Below, piece after piece: positions 16,207-23,882 of a stretch of DNA of 25,118 nucleotides (its first letter is position 1; each line of letters starts with the position of its first letter). The notes under the pieces were generated by a model that saw nothing but the letters and a program-made list of their open reading frames with translations, was not told where the DNA came from and searched no databases. The stretch is from an uncultured Porphyromonadaceae bacterium (GTDB lineage Bacteria; Bacteroidota; Bacteroidia; Bacteroidales; Muribaculaceae): positions 1 through 25,118 of the forward strand of contig UQKE01000032.1 in the NCBI GenBank assembly GCA_900541555.1, given 5' to 3'. A program made the position numbers and the translations under genes.

Positions 16207-17151
16207 GTGAATTTAGATATAGCAAAACTGAAATTTCTGAGTCTGAGCGCATTGCTCTGCGCCACGCTTTCCGCCGAAGCGCAGCAACTTCGCTCCGTGT
16301 CGGCACACGACGACATCCATCAAGACCTTATCGCCTCGCAGCGCAACATCCAAGACCAAATCAAGCTCAACGAAACAAAAGAGTTCATGGACGAACTCTT
16401 GAAAGAAGAGCAAGAGCCGGAAATCGACATATACACCGAGAGCTGGAACAGCGACCTCGTCAACCCTTATGCCGGACAAGAAGTGCCCGACAACGTTCGC
16501 ATCGACGTGTCGGAATATGCCATGCCGGTGCCGGGCTATGTCACATCGCCTTATGGATACCGCCCGCGATTCCGTCGCTCGCATAAAGGCATCGACTTGA
16601 AGTTGCAAACCGGCGACACTGTCAGAGCTGCATTTTCAGGAAAAGTAAGATTGACTCGCTACGAACGTCGCGGATACGGCTACTACGTCATCATCCGCCA
16701 CCACAACGGGCTTGAAACAGTCTACGGACACTTGTCGAAATTCCTTGTAAAGCCGAATCAAGACGTGAAAGTCGGCGACCCCATCGCATTGGGAGGAAGT
16801 ACAGGCCGAAGCACAGGCCCGCATCTCCATTTCGAAACACGATTCATGGGATATGCCATCAACCCGTCGGCAATCTTCGACTTTGCCAATCAAACGACGC
16901 ACACCGATTTCTACACATTCAACAAGCGCACCTACACAAAAGCGCGCAACTATGCGCCCGACACGTCCGTGCAAGCTGAGAAATCGCAAAACGGAAACGC
17001 TTCGCAAGCGACTACCTACCGCATCCGCAAGGGCGATACATTGGGAAAAATCGCAAGCCGTTATGGCGTGAGCGTCAATTCCATCTGCCGTCTCAACGGC
17101 ATTTCGAAAAACTCTACACTGCGCGTGGGCAAGGTGCTGCGCATCAAATAA
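16207..17151 (+). CDS. M23-family murein endopeptidase with C-terminal LysM domain
   Basis: The 314-residue exported protein has a signal peptide (LKFLSLSALLCATLSAEAQ, cleavage near residue 26), a Glu/Asp-rich helical stretch (about 40-75), an M23 (LytM) domain and one LysM at the C-terminus. The zinc ligands are intact: SHKGID (His126, Asp130) and GPHLHFE (His206, His208), with YGHL at 173-176. The LysM repeat is YRIRKGDTLGKIASRYGV to the end. It should cleave peptidoglycan cross-bridges in the periplasm. The start codon is GTG; no in-frame ATG or other start lies upstream before a stop. It follows ndk by 28 bp and ends at a strong terminator. Confidence 0.93.
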   Translation: MNLDIAKLKFLSLSALLCATLSAEAQQLRSVSAHDDIHQDLIASQRNIQDQIKLNETKEFMDELLKEEQEPEIDIYTESWNSDLVNPYAGQEVPDNVRIDVSEYAMPVPGYVTSPYGYRPRFRRSHKGIDLKLQTGDTVRAAFSGKVRLTRYERRGYGYYVIIRHHNGLETVYGHLSKFLVKPNQDVKVGDPIALGGSTGRSTGPHLHFETRFMGYAINPSAIFDFANQTTHTDFYTFNKRTYTKARNYAPDTSVQAEKSQNGNASQATTYRIRKGDTLGKIASRYGVSVNSICRLNGISKNSTLRVGKVLRIK

Positions 17152-17192
17152 ACACCCCCTCGCATAGAGTCGGTTTGTTTACACACAAAAAT

Positions 17193-17221
17193 AAAGGCCT
17201 GTTGCTCGCAACAGGCCTTTT
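17193..17221 (+). terminator. Strong terminator after the M23 gene, probably bidirectional
   Basis: AAAGGCCTGTTGC (17193-17205) pairs perfectly with GCAACAGGCCTTT (17208-17220), followed by T-rich DNA. On the minus strand the same stem is followed by TTTATTTTTG, so it may also stop transcripts from the DUF3791 module that converges on it. The stretch 17222-17358 holds no gene; it has a small GGCTT/AAGCC hairpin near 17252 and a 14-bp word shared with 25044-25057. Confidence 0.9.
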
Positions 17222-17358
17222 ATATTATTCTAACGCACATAATCCATTTAGGGCTTGCCAAAGCCAAAAAGACTGATTGCCGGCGACATGTTGGAATTAT
17301 ACTTTTTCAAAAAACGCAACCCACAGGCTGCTACCGGCAATGTTGGGACATAGATTAA

Positions 17359-17577
17359 TTAAGCCATTTTCCCTGTTGCCAATTCTTTTTCGAGATACTC
17401 ATAAACGTAAGCTGCGCTTTGCGTATACAATCCGGTGTGTAAATTGGACAAACGGTCGTAGGTGTCAGACGTATATAGCGCATGTATTGCCTCCTGCATG
17501 CTCATGCCGTGTTCTTTCATCAACAGAAGCACAATATCCTTGGATATTTCCTCTATCATAAAAGATTCTTTTGTCAT
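17359..17577 (-). CDS. DUF3791 family small protein (downstream copy)
   Basis: The 72-residue product (MTKESFMIEEISKDIVLLL onward) matches the DUF3791 pattern: a helical ISKDIVLLLMKEHGMSMQEAI segment, then ALYTSDTYDRLSN, TGLYTQSAAYVYEYL and a short charged tail. DUF3791 proteins are small, helical and uncharacterised, and often lie beside DUF3990 genes in gut anaerobes. The ATG at 17577 overlaps the end of the DUF3990 gene by one base (TGATG), arguing for translational coupling; a GTG three bases upstream would add one residue. Role as antitoxin or partner is inference. Confidence 0.8.
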   Translation of the reverse strand: MTKESFMIEEISKDIVLLLMKEHGMSMQEAIHALYTSDTYDRLSNLHTGLYTQSAAYVYEYLEKELATGKMA

Positions 17578-18061
17578 CACACTTCTATTTTTGATAAATA
17601 ACTGATAGCTTTTTCTGTGCCAAAGAAATACTGCATAGTCCGACCTTTCATGTATTTCAGTTCGTCAAGGAATTTGTCCATGTCGATTAGTCCGGAAACA
17701 AAGCGGCGTATTTGATACCCGACAGCATCGTTGGCGATTGGTCCGATGACAATGTCGTAATGGTGTAATGGCTCCCGCGTGCGGTTGCGCCAGTTCATTA
17801 ATACAAACTCTGCCCACTCTTTGCTGTAGTTTTGAAATTCAAGTACATGCAGTCGTTATTGTTCAAGCAACTCGTGTCAAAATCATAAGCATTCAAAGTG
17901 GGAATGCCAATGCCTAACTGTTCCGTCTTGCGTTCTGCAAGTTCGAATGCTTGTTCTTTGTCGGCTGAAAGATAGAATCCGCATCCGAAATCCTTGCCAA
18001 CTTTGGACATAGACAGATCAATCTCTCGGATATCCATGTTAGAACCATGATACAGTATCAT
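17577..18061 (-). pseudogene. DUF3990 (ART-like) gene split by a one-base frameshift
   Basis: Two reading frames together give one DUF3990 protein of about 161 residues, the usual family size. The first (from ATG 18061) has LYHGSNMDIREIDL, KVGKDFGCGFYLS and a stop after 87 codons. Homology clearly moves to another frame near 17852, where the codons read LHVLEFQNYSKEWAEFVLMNW and go on to YDIVIGPIANDAV and the end at 17577. Adding one base at about 17852 restores the gene; no slippery heptamer is visible, so programmed shifting is unlikely. The YHGS and GFYLS motifs resemble the His and Tyr motifs of the ADP-ribosyltransferase fold (inference). It overlaps the upstream DUF3791 gene by 4 bp (ATGA). 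A sequencing error is the main alternative. Confidence 0.8.
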
Positions 18062-18297
18062 ACTAACGCCCCTCCTTTCCGATGGCAGTAGGCAGTAAGG
18101 TCGTTCACAACATCTTCAAATGAGAAAGTGTGTTCCACATTATAGAAACGATTTACAAAATCAAGGCCTTTAAACCGTTCCAAATAACGATATGCCTGCG
18201 CATTGTTCAGCGAATGCGTTGAAGCGAATTCGTTGATCACGGCAATAATATATGCCACTTTATTTTCAGTTTCTTTGTTTATATCCATCGCTTTCAT
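18058..18297 (-). CDS. DUF3791-like small protein (upstream copy)
   Basis: The 79-residue product (MKAMDINKETENKVAYIIA onward) is helical and resembles DUF3791: KVAYIIAVINEFASTHSLNNAQAYRYLERF, then a hydrophobic YNVEHTFSFEDVVNDL segment and a short basic end. It opens the module; its stop overlaps the DUF3990 start (ATGA). The frame stays open upstream to 18612, but that part runs through a promoter and a hairpin repeat, so I start at ATG 18297 (18288 is also possible). Two predicted promoters lie 54-160 bp upstream. I infer an antitoxin or partner role from position only. Confidence 0.75.
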   Translation of the reverse strand: MKAMDINKETENKVAYIIAVINEFASTHSLNNAQAYRYLERFKGLDFVNRFYNVEHTFSFEDVVNDLTAYCHRKGGALV

Positions 18298-18350
18298 TAT
18301 TGGGACAACGTTATAGCCGCAAATCAAGCGCAGAAGCACCGAGCTATGCA

Positions 18351-18381
18351 TAAAGATAGCAAAAGTTGAGTGCAAAACAAT
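18351..18381 (-). promoter_or_regulatory. Proximal promoter (A) of the DUF3791/DUF3990 module
   Basis: The minus strand reads ATTG (18381-18378), 19 bp, TATCTTTA (18358-18351; 7 of 8 against TAnnTTTG). The -33 box lies inside the inverted repeat at 18372-18405. The sequence aligns without gaps to the oadA promoter at 7622-7660 (about 32 of 39 positions identical). Confidence 0.55.
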
Positions 18382-18405
18382 CAAACTTGTTTGAAATTGT
18401 TTTGC
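18372..18405. repeat. 34-bp nested inverted repeat covering promoter A
   Basis: GCAAAACAAT (18372-18381) pairs with ATTGTTTTGC (18396-18405), and inside it CAAAC (18382-18386) pairs with GTTTG (18389-18393) around TT; two unpaired A lie on the right arm. It spans the -33 region of promoter A, so it could be an operator. Confidence 0.75.
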
Positions 18406-18425
18406 CGAGACGCTTCCTATATTAT

Positions 18426-18456
18426 CAAAATTAGTGCAAGCCGAGTGGAATGCAAA
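18426..18456 (-). promoter_or_regulatory. Distal promoter (B) of the DUF3791/DUF3990 module
   Basis: The minus strand reads TTTG (18456-18453), 19 bp, TAATTTTG (18433-18426), both full consensus. The -33 box again lies in an inverted repeat: GAAT (18448-18451) with ATTC (18468-18471) and GAGC (18457-18460) with GCTC (18463-18466). It is a diverged tandem copy of promoter A, 75 bp upstream. Confidence 0.65.
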
Positions 18457-18503
18457 GAGCTTGCTCAATTCGCTTGTAGGTTGAGAGGCAATCGGGCAAA
18501 GTA

Positions 18504-18597
18504 GCAATGTCTCTGTGTCGCCATGCCAATGGCGATATAGGGGGAGTGGCGAGCTTGCGAGCCGAAGGGGTTGACCGTCAGCCGCAAAGCGGCTTTT
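18504..18597 (+). repeat. Hairpin repeat copy R1
   Basis: This copy starts GCAATGTCTC and has hairpin I with a TCGCCAT/ATGGCGA core, hairpin II within GTGGCGAGCTTGCGAGCC, the constant word GAAGGGGTTGACC, and hairpin III AGCCGC/GCGGCT followed by TTT. The left arm of the outer stem has lost about four C relative to copy R3, so hairpin I is partly damaged here. It forms an inverted pair with R2. Confidence 0.8.
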
Positions 18598-18634
18598 CCG
18601 CGAACTTGCCAAAGCAGCGACGTTGATTCTTTCC

Positions 18635-18696
18635 GAACCCCTCCGCCTACGGCACCTCCCCTATCCGCGCTATTGCGCGGCAGAGGAGGACATTGC
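18635..18696 (-). repeat. Hairpin repeat copy R2 (inverted)
   Basis: Read on the minus strand this starts GCAATGTC and contains the core stem CCGCGC-AATA-GCGCGG inside a CCTCCTCT/AGGGGAGG outer stem, then GCC-GTA-GGC and GGAGGGGTTC. With R1 it makes a unit of about 195 bp bounded by AGCAATGTC and GACATTGCT. The rest of the gap to 18795 holds CAACC-rich sequence with no gene. Confidence 0.75.
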
Positions 18697-18795
18697 TACG
18701 CATCAGCCACACACAAACTTCACAACGCGTTTGCCAATTTCACCGACCTCTCAACCCGCAACCATCAACCCTAAACTCTCAACCATCAAGATCCG

Positions 18796-19614
18796 TTATT
18801 CGTCCAAACGCTTGACTGCAAGACGGAGCTCCGTCAGCCGCTCCAACAAGCCGGCAATGCGGTCGAGCGGCAGCATGTTTGCACCGTCCGATTTGGCAAC
18901 TGCCGGATTCTGATGCGTTTCCATAAACAGTCCGTCGGCGCCGGCAGCAATTCCACATCGTGCCACAGTTTCGATCAATTGCGGCAATCCGCCCGTGACG
19001 CCGGCCGTTTGGTTGGGCTGTTGCAATGAATGCGTCACGTCGAGAATCACCGGCGCAAAGCGGCGCATCGTCGGGATGCCGCGAAAATCGACGACTAAAT
19101 CCTGATAGCCGAATGTCGTGCCGCGTTCCGTCACTGCCACATCGTCGTTTCCCGAATCTTTCACCTTCTCCACCGCAAAGCGCATCGCTTCGGGCGAAAG
19201 GAATTGACCTTTTTTGATATTCACCATCTTGCCCGTTCGCGCCGCCGCAACAAGCAAATCCGTTTGACGGCAAAGAAATGCCGGTATTTGCAACACATCG
19301 ACATACTCAGCGGCAATCGCAGCCTCTTCTGCCGTATGGATATCGGTGACCACCGGAATGCCAAACGTCTCGCCCGCCTTGCGCAATATTTCCAACGCCT
19401 TGCGGTCGCCGATGCCGGTAAACGAATCGATGCGCGACCGATTTGCCTTCCGGTAGCTGCCTTTGAATACATAGGGAATGTCCAAACGGCGTGCAACTTC
19501 CGAAATATGTCCGGCTATGTCCATTGCCATTTGTTCGCCCTCTATCACACACGGCCCTGCCAACAAAAAGAAATTGCCGGATGCCGACGATTGCAATTGT
19601 TCTATCATTTTCAT
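18796..19614 (-). CDS. kdsA: 3-deoxy-8-phosphooctulonate synthase KdsA, metal-dependent class
   Basis: The 272-residue enzyme condenses arabinose 5-phosphate with phosphoenolpyruvate to make Kdo-8-phosphate for lipopolysaccharide. Signatures include FKGSYRKANRS, QIPAFLCRQTDL, NIKKGQFLSP and ERGTTFGYQDLVVDF. The metal ligands of the Aquifex-type enzyme are all present: Cys22 in AGPCVIE, His195 in DVTHS, Glu232 in METH and Asp243 in KSDGA, whereas E. coli KdsA has Asn at the first position. It is the last gene of the seven-gene operon and overlaps rsmE by 4 bp (ATGA). After its stop come CAACC-rich DNA and repeat R2. Confidence 0.96.
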   Translation of the reverse strand: MKMIEQLQSSASGNFFLLAGPCVIEGEQMAMDIAGHISEVARRLDIPYVFKGSYRKANRSRIDSFTGIGDRKALEILRKAGETFGIPVVTDIHTAEEAAIAAEYVDVLQIPAFLCRQTDLLVAAARTGKMVNIKKGQFLSPEAMRFAVEKVKDSGNDDVAVTERGTTFGYQDLVVDFRGIPTMRRFAPVILDVTHSLQQPNQTAGVTGGLPQLIETVARCGIAAGADGLFMETHQNPAVAKSDGANMLPLDRIAGLLERLTELRLAVKRLDE

Positions 19615-20318
19615 AATTGGTTTATCACATGGATTGCGGCACAGGCAAACACGCCTGCCGTTTCCGTACGCAGGCGGCTATTGCCAAGGCTGACGGGACG
19701 GAATCCCGCAGCCAAAGCCGATGTTATCTCCTCTTTGCTAAAATCTCCTTCCGGACCGATCAACACGACCACGTCGCTGCCTTTCTCGCATTCCCGCACG
19801 AACTCCAACCGAGGTATCTCCCGATCGCAATAAGCCACGAAGCGTTGCCCTTCTCCTGCCGATGCGATCACGTCCTCCACCGGCGTCAATTCGTCGAGTT
19901 GCGGCAGCGTCGCTTTCAGCGATTGTTTCATGGCAGACACCATGATTTTCCGCAGCCGGTCGGTTTTCAGCGTCCGCCGCTCGGAATAGCGGCATAACAA
20001 AGGGACAATGCGGTCGACGCCCATTTCCGTCAACTTTTCCGTCATCCATTCGAAACGGTCGAGATTTTTCGTCGGCGCCACGGCCACCGTTATCCGGCAT
20101 CCCCAATGTGGCGGGACGATGGTTTTCTCCAATATTTCCACCGCACATTCCTTGTCGCTTCCCGCTCCCTTTATTTCGCACAGGTACAGGTTGCCACGCC
20201 CGTCGACTGCCTCGATGCGCTCTCCGTCGCGCAAACGGAGCACTCTGCGGCAATGGCGCGCCTCTTCTTCCGGCAAGCGCAATTCTTTCTCTATGTCGGG
20301 CGCATAAAACCGATGCAT
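19611..20318 (-). CDS. rsmE: 16S rRNA (uracil1498-N3)-methyltransferase RsmE
   Basis: The 235-residue SPOUT-class enzyme methylates U1498 of 16S rRNA. The N-terminal PUA-like RNA-binding part begins MHRFYAPDIEKELRLPEEEARHCRRVLR. The SPOUT domain shows the knot motifs LIGPEGDFSKEE and SLGNSRLRTETA near the C-terminus, which bind S-adenosylmethionine. Length is typical. The gene lies 5 bp after the permease gene and overlaps kdsA by 4 bp, so it is inside a tight operon. Confidence 0.95.
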   Translation of the reverse strand: MHRFYAPDIEKELRLPEEEARHCRRVLRLRDGERIEAVDGRGNLYLCEIKGAGSDKECAVEILEKTIVPPHWGCRITVAVAPTKNLDRFEWMTEKLTEMGVDRIVPLLCRYSERRTLKTDRLRKIMVSAMKQSLKATLPQLDELTPVEDVIASAGEGQRFVAYCDREIPRLEFVRECEKGSDVVVLIGPEGDFSKEEITSALAAGFRPVSLGNSRLRTETAGVFACAAIHVINQL

Positions 20319-20323
20319 GGCCG

Positions 20324-21643
20324 TCAGATTTTTCCGCGTTCGTGCTTATAGCGGAACATGAACATGAATGCCACGGCAACCACCAGCGCATAAGCCGAGA
20401 ATATCAGCCACGCCGACTGCCAATCGCCCACAAGATATTCGCCTTCCCAACGGCAATAATGGTCGACAACGGCTCCGGCCGCCAACGTGCCGATCGATGC
20501 GCCTACGCCATTCGTTGCCAGCATGAACAAGCCTTGCGCCGATGCCTGTATCGACTTGTCGGTTTCCTTTTCTACAAACAATGCGCCGGAAACGTTGAAA
20601 AAGTCGAAAGCGACGCCGTAGACTATCATCGAAAGCACAAACATCCACACGCCGGTGCCCGGATCGCCCACTCCAAACAGGCCGAAACGCAACACCCATG
20701 CTATCATGGCAATCAACATCACCGTCTTGATGCCGTAACGTTTCAAGAAGAACGGTATCAGCAGGATGCACAATGCTTCGGAAATTTGCGAAAGCGATGT
20801 CAGCAGCGTGGCATTATTGGCACCGAATGTGCCGGCATATTCAGATATCGCCTTGAAATGCGTGATGAAAGGCGTGGCGTAGCCGTTTGTCACCTGCAAC
20901 GACATGCCCAGCAACATGGAAAATATGAAAAATAACGCCATTTTTTTCTGCTTGAACAGCCGGAAAGCATTCAGCCCAAGCGCCTCCGCCAGCGACCGCC
21001 GTCCCGTCGACTTGCCGCCGCGGGGACATTCGGGGAGCGTGAAGCAATAAGCTGCCAAAAGCAAACCCAACACGCCCGACACAAATAATTGCATGTAAGT
21101 GTATTGGAATCGTCCGGCATCCGTTATGCTGAAAGAAAACGCCCCGTCGCTCCATGCGGCGCAATTGACAAACCACATCGACGCAATGAACCCGACCGTC
21201 CCCAGCACGCGTATCGGTGGGAAATCGGTCACAGTGTCGTAGCCGTTGCGGTTCAACACGGAAAACGCCACCGTGTTAGACAATGCCAGCGTGGGCATGT
21301 AGAACGCCACGCTGAGCGTGTAGCACGTCAGCATGACAGTACGATCGGGATACACGCCTGCCGCGTCGGCCTGCCAGCCGGCATACCAACATGCCAGCAT
21401 GAACAAGCCGGCAAGCACATGGCAGATGCCGAGCAACCGTTGCGGCTGCACGTATTTGTCGGCGATAATGCCCATGATGGCCGGCATGAAAATCGACACA
21501 ATGCCCTGAATGGAATAAAACCACGGAATCAAATCGCCCATTCCGGCAGGGCCGAGATAGTTCCCGATACACGTCAGATATGCTCCCCAAACGGCAAATT
21601 GGAGAAAATTCATGACGGATAGACGCACTTTTATATTTTTCAT
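20324..21643 (-). CDS. MFS nucleoside permease (NupG/XapB family)
   Basis: The 439-residue inner-membrane protein shows about 12 hydrophobic segments and the start VRLSVMNFLQFAVWGAYL typical of nucleoside:proton symporters of the NupG family. Other family features are FMPAIMGIIADKY between the second and third helices, DFPPIRVLGTVGFI, and the C-terminal KSIQASAQGLFMLATNGVG. It would import nucleosides. Spacing is 8 bp from the upstream nuclease gene and 5 bp to rsmE. Substrate preference cannot be read from the sequence. Confidence 0.9.
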   Translation of the reverse strand: MKNIKVRLSVMNFLQFAVWGAYLTCIGNYLGPAGMGDLIPWFYSIQGIVSIFMPAIMGIIADKYVQPQRLLGICHVLAGLFMLACWYAGWQADAAGVYPDRTVMLTCYTLSVAFYMPTLALSNTVAFSVLNRNGYDTVTDFPPIRVLGTVGFIASMWFVNCAAWSDGAFSFSITDAGRFQYTYMQLFVSGVLGLLLAAYCFTLPECPRGGKSTGRRSLAEALGLNAFRLFKQKKMALFFIFSMLLGMSLQVTNGYATPFITHFKAISEYAGTFGANNATLLTSLSQISEALCILLIPFFLKRYGIKTVMLIAMIAWVLRFGLFGVGDPGTGVWMFVLSMIVYGVAFDFFNVSGALFVEKETDKSIQASAQGLFMLATNGVGASIGTLAAGAVVDHYCRWEGEYLVGDWQSAWLIFSAYALVVAVAFMFMFRYKHERGKI

Positions 21644-21651
21644 AACTGTAA

Positions 21652-22266
21652 CTATTTATTTTCCAATTCATTTGAAGCGTTGGCGCGTTTGCGTTCTATC
21701 GTGCGTTTGATTTCCGCAGCGCGTTCGTATTCTTCTTTCCGTATGCTGTCGCGAAGCATCCGGTCGAGTTCTTCCACGGCAAACCGCTCCAACGGCACTT
21801 GCTGCAATTCCGTATCGCGGCTGTCTGTTTCATCTTCGTCGCCGACAGAGGCTGTGCCGACGCTGAAACTTGTTTCTTCCACCACCTCGGCAGAAGCATA
21901 GATTGGCGTTTTCGTCCGCAAGGCTATCGCCACGGCGTCCGACGTGCGCGAATCGATTTTCACCTCCCGATCGCCGTCGGAAAAGGTGATTTCCGAATAA
22001 AACACGCCTTTCTCGAAACGATAAATATACACTTCCTTCGCTTTGATGCCGAAAGCATGAATCATGACGTGAAACACGTCGTGGACCAGCGGGCGCGGCA
22101 ACGTCACGCGTTCGAGCACAGCGGCTATCGACTGCGCTTCGGCCGACCCGATGACCACCGGTATGCGGCGCCTTCCGCCGTCTTCCGCCAATATCAGCGC
22201 ATACGCGCCCGATTGTATTTGATTGTAGGTGATGCCAAGCACCCTGAACCGTATTTTCTCGTCCAT
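21652..22266 (-). CDS. Bifunctional nuclease (BFN/DUF151) with C-terminal UVR motif
   Basis: The 204-residue protein combines an N-terminal BFN domain (VLGITYNQIQSGAYALIL, RRIPVVIGSAEAQSIA, RPLVHDVFHVMI, and IDSRTSDAVAIALR at about 105-117) with an acidic linker (140-155) and a helical UVR-type motif at about 164-195 (LDRMLRDSIRKEEYERAAEI). BFN proteins have been described as acting on DNA and RNA. UVR motifs mediate UvrB-UvrC contact and occur in other proteins too. The two-domain layout is common in Bacteroidetes. It lies between mnmA (18-bp gap) and the permease (8-bp gap). Confidence 0.9.
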   Translation of the reverse strand: MDEKIRFRVLGITYNQIQSGAYALILAEDGGRRRIPVVIGSAEAQSIAAVLERVTLPRPLVHDVFHVMIHAFGIKAKEVYIYRFEKGVFYSEITFSDGDREVKIDSRTSDAVAIALRTKTPIYASAEVVEETSFSVGTASVGDEDETDSRDTELQQVPLERFAVEELDRMLRDSIRKEEYERAAEIKRTIERKRANASNELENK

Positions 22267-22284
22267 GACTGTTGCCTCCTCTCC

Positions 22285-23367
22285 TTATCGCTTTTCCACC
22301 TTCCGGCCCGTTATGACGCCGCTGCCGTAGCAAAGCCGCCCCGACGCGTCGTAGACCACGGCAAACTGCCCGGGCGCAATGCCCTGCACCTTTTCTTCCG
22401 ACTCAATGACGTATTCCATGTCGCCCACATGCCGGAATTTGGCTTTCATGAACACGGGCGTATGGCGATTCTTGAACAAGATGCCGACAGGCTCCTGCAC
22501 ACCTTCCCACGGATTGCCGGAAATGAAGTGCATTTCGTCCACGTGTATTATTTTGCCGTATTGCTTGTCGGTGTCGTAGCCGCGGCTGACGTAAATCGTA
22601 TTGTCGGCAATGTTTTTCTTCACCACATACCACGGGCCGCCGCTCAGCCCGAGGCCCTTGCGCTGCCCGATGGTGTGAAACCAATATCCGCGATGCTCGC
22701 CGATTTTCCGCCCTGTTTCAATTTCGATGATGTTGCCTTTCTTTTCGCCGAGATGGCGGCGGATGAAATCGTTGTAGTTGATTTTGCCCAAAAAGCAAAT
22801 GCCTTGGCTGTCGCGACGGTAGGCGTTGGGCAGTTTCACTTCTGCGGCAATGCGCCGCACTTCGCTCTTCGGAAGCGACCCAAGCGGAAACATCAGATGC
22901 GTCAGTTGCTCATAGCTGATTTGCGCGAGAAAATCCGTCTGGTCCTTCACGGGATCGACTGCCGTGGCCAGATAGGTCGTGCCGCCTTCGCAGACGGTCG
23001 AAGCATAGTGGCCGGTGGCCGTCATGTCGAAATCCTTGCCCCAACGCTGCTCGAAATAGCCGAACTTGATCATCTTGTTGCACATCATGTCCGGATTGGG
23101 CGTCAAGCCGGCTTTCACGGTGCGAAGGGCATATTCCATCACATTGTCCCAATATTCCTGATGCAGCGACACCACCTCAAACGGAAGCCCGTAACGGCGG
23201 GCTATGCTCGTACACATTTCTATGTCTTCCTCGGCAGAGCAATCGCCCTCGCCATTGTCCATCCCGATGCGGATGTAGAACAGCGTCAAGTCGTGCCCTT
23301 CTTCCACGAGCCTGTGCACTGCCACGGCGCTATCGACGCCGCCGGATATCAACATTGCGATTCTCAT
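22285..23367 (-). CDS. mnmA: tRNA-specific 2-thiouridylase MnmA
   Basis: The 360-residue enzyme adds sulfur to U34 of tRNAs for Lys, Glu and Gln. The PP-loop ATP motif is SGGVDS (residues 8-13). The two catalytic cysteines are in TPNPDMMCN (Cys96) and DSQGICFLG (Cys191). GHYAS and the C-terminal beta domains ([20 protein letters not shown]) complete the family pattern. The stop of doxX overlaps its start (ATGA). Length is normal and no motif is missing. Confidence 0.96.
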   Translation of the reverse strand: MRIAMLISGGVDSAVAVHRLVEEGHDLTLFYIRIGMDNGEGDCSAEEDIEMCTSIARRYGLPFEVVSLHQEYWDNVMEYALRTVKAGLTPNPDMMCNKMIKFGYFEQRWGKDFDMTATGHYASTVCEGGTTYLATAVDPVKDQTDFLAQISYEQLTHLMFPLGSLPKSEVRRIAAEVKLPNAYRRDSQGICFLGKINYNDFIRRHLGEKKGNIIEIETGRKIGEHRGYWFHTIGQRKGLGLSGGPWYVVKKNIADNTIYVSRGYDTDKQYGKIIHVDEMHFISGNPWEGVQEPVGILFKNRHTPVFMKAKFRHVGDMEYVIESEEKVQGIAPGQFAVVYDASGRLCYGSGVITGRKVEKR

Positions 23368-23876
23368 ACGCCTTTCAATTCGTCCAAGTTGCTTTTATTC
23401 GTGAAGTAAAGCGACAGCAGATAGTCCACCGACACTTTGCCCGGACCGGCCAGCAGGATAAACACGAACATCCCGACAAACAGCATCGGCACATAGCCCA
23501 ACTGCAAGCTGAACATCAGCGAAACCTCGTTTGTCGGCATCGCGCTCACCGTCATCAAATCTTTGGCCACGATATAGTATTCCGCCACAATCATCGAAAT
23601 CATCGGCGGGATGGTCGACAAGCGCGTCAGGAATCCGAAAATCAAGAAGATGGAAAACACCAGTTCGATTGTGATCATGCACAGCAACGTCGTTTCCGAA
23701 CTCATTCCGAACATGCTCGGAAAATACTGTGCGAAGAAGTCGTAGTTTGCCACTTGGCGAATGCCGAACTGCAAAAACATGATTCCGGCAAATACGCGGA
23801 TGAAAAACCGCGACAAGTTGCCGTATGTGCGGTATGCTTCTGCTATGAATATTTTGCGCAATCTCCGTTTTTTCAT
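23364..23876 (-). CDS. DoxX family membrane protein
   Basis: The 170-residue protein has a basic N-terminus and four predicted membrane helices (about residues 22-42, 62-82, 88-106 and 126-146), with [17 protein letters not shown] and the [20 protein letters not shown] end typical of DoxX. DoxX-like proteins are small inner-membrane proteins linked in various cases to redox or sulfur metabolism; no exact reaction can be claimed. It overlaps mnmA by 4 bp and follows the DUF5106 gene by 6 bp; the thioredoxin-like neighbour fits a redox setting, but that is inference. Confidence 0.88.
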   Translation of the reverse strand: MKKRRLRKIFIAEAYRTYGNLSRFFIRVFAGIMFLQFGIRQVANYDFFAQYFPSMFGMSSETTLLCMITIELVFSIFLIFGFLTRLSTIPPMISMIVAEYYIVAKDLMTVSAMPTNEVSLMFSLQLGYVPMLFVGMFVFILLAGPGKVSVDYLLSLYFTNKSNLDELKGV

Positions 23877-23882
23877 GTCGCG

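Noticed and set aside
17840..17860. Programmed ribosomal frameshift in the DUF3990 gene
   Set aside because: A -1 step would be needed, but the site lacks a slippery heptamer and no strong downstream structure is evident; mutation or sequencing error is simpler.
18298..18612. N-terminal extension of the upstream DUF3791-like gene to 18612
   Set aside because: The extra 105 codons run through two promoters, a 34-bp inverted repeat and part of hairpin repeat R1, and do not resemble protein sequence.
18504..18696. CRISPR array
   Set aside because: The repeats are hairpin elements in mixed orientation with unequal spacing and no regular spacers; no cas gene is present.
18720..18795. CAACC-rich short repeats after kdsA
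   Set aside because: Irregular, low-complexity words without consistent unit length; noted only as filler sequence.
21799..23409. Long plus-strand frames opposite bfn/mnmA (536 codons) and 23355-24818 (487 codons)
   Set aside because: Both lie antisense to well-supported operon genes and show the same His/Arg-rich shadow composition without any recognisable motif.
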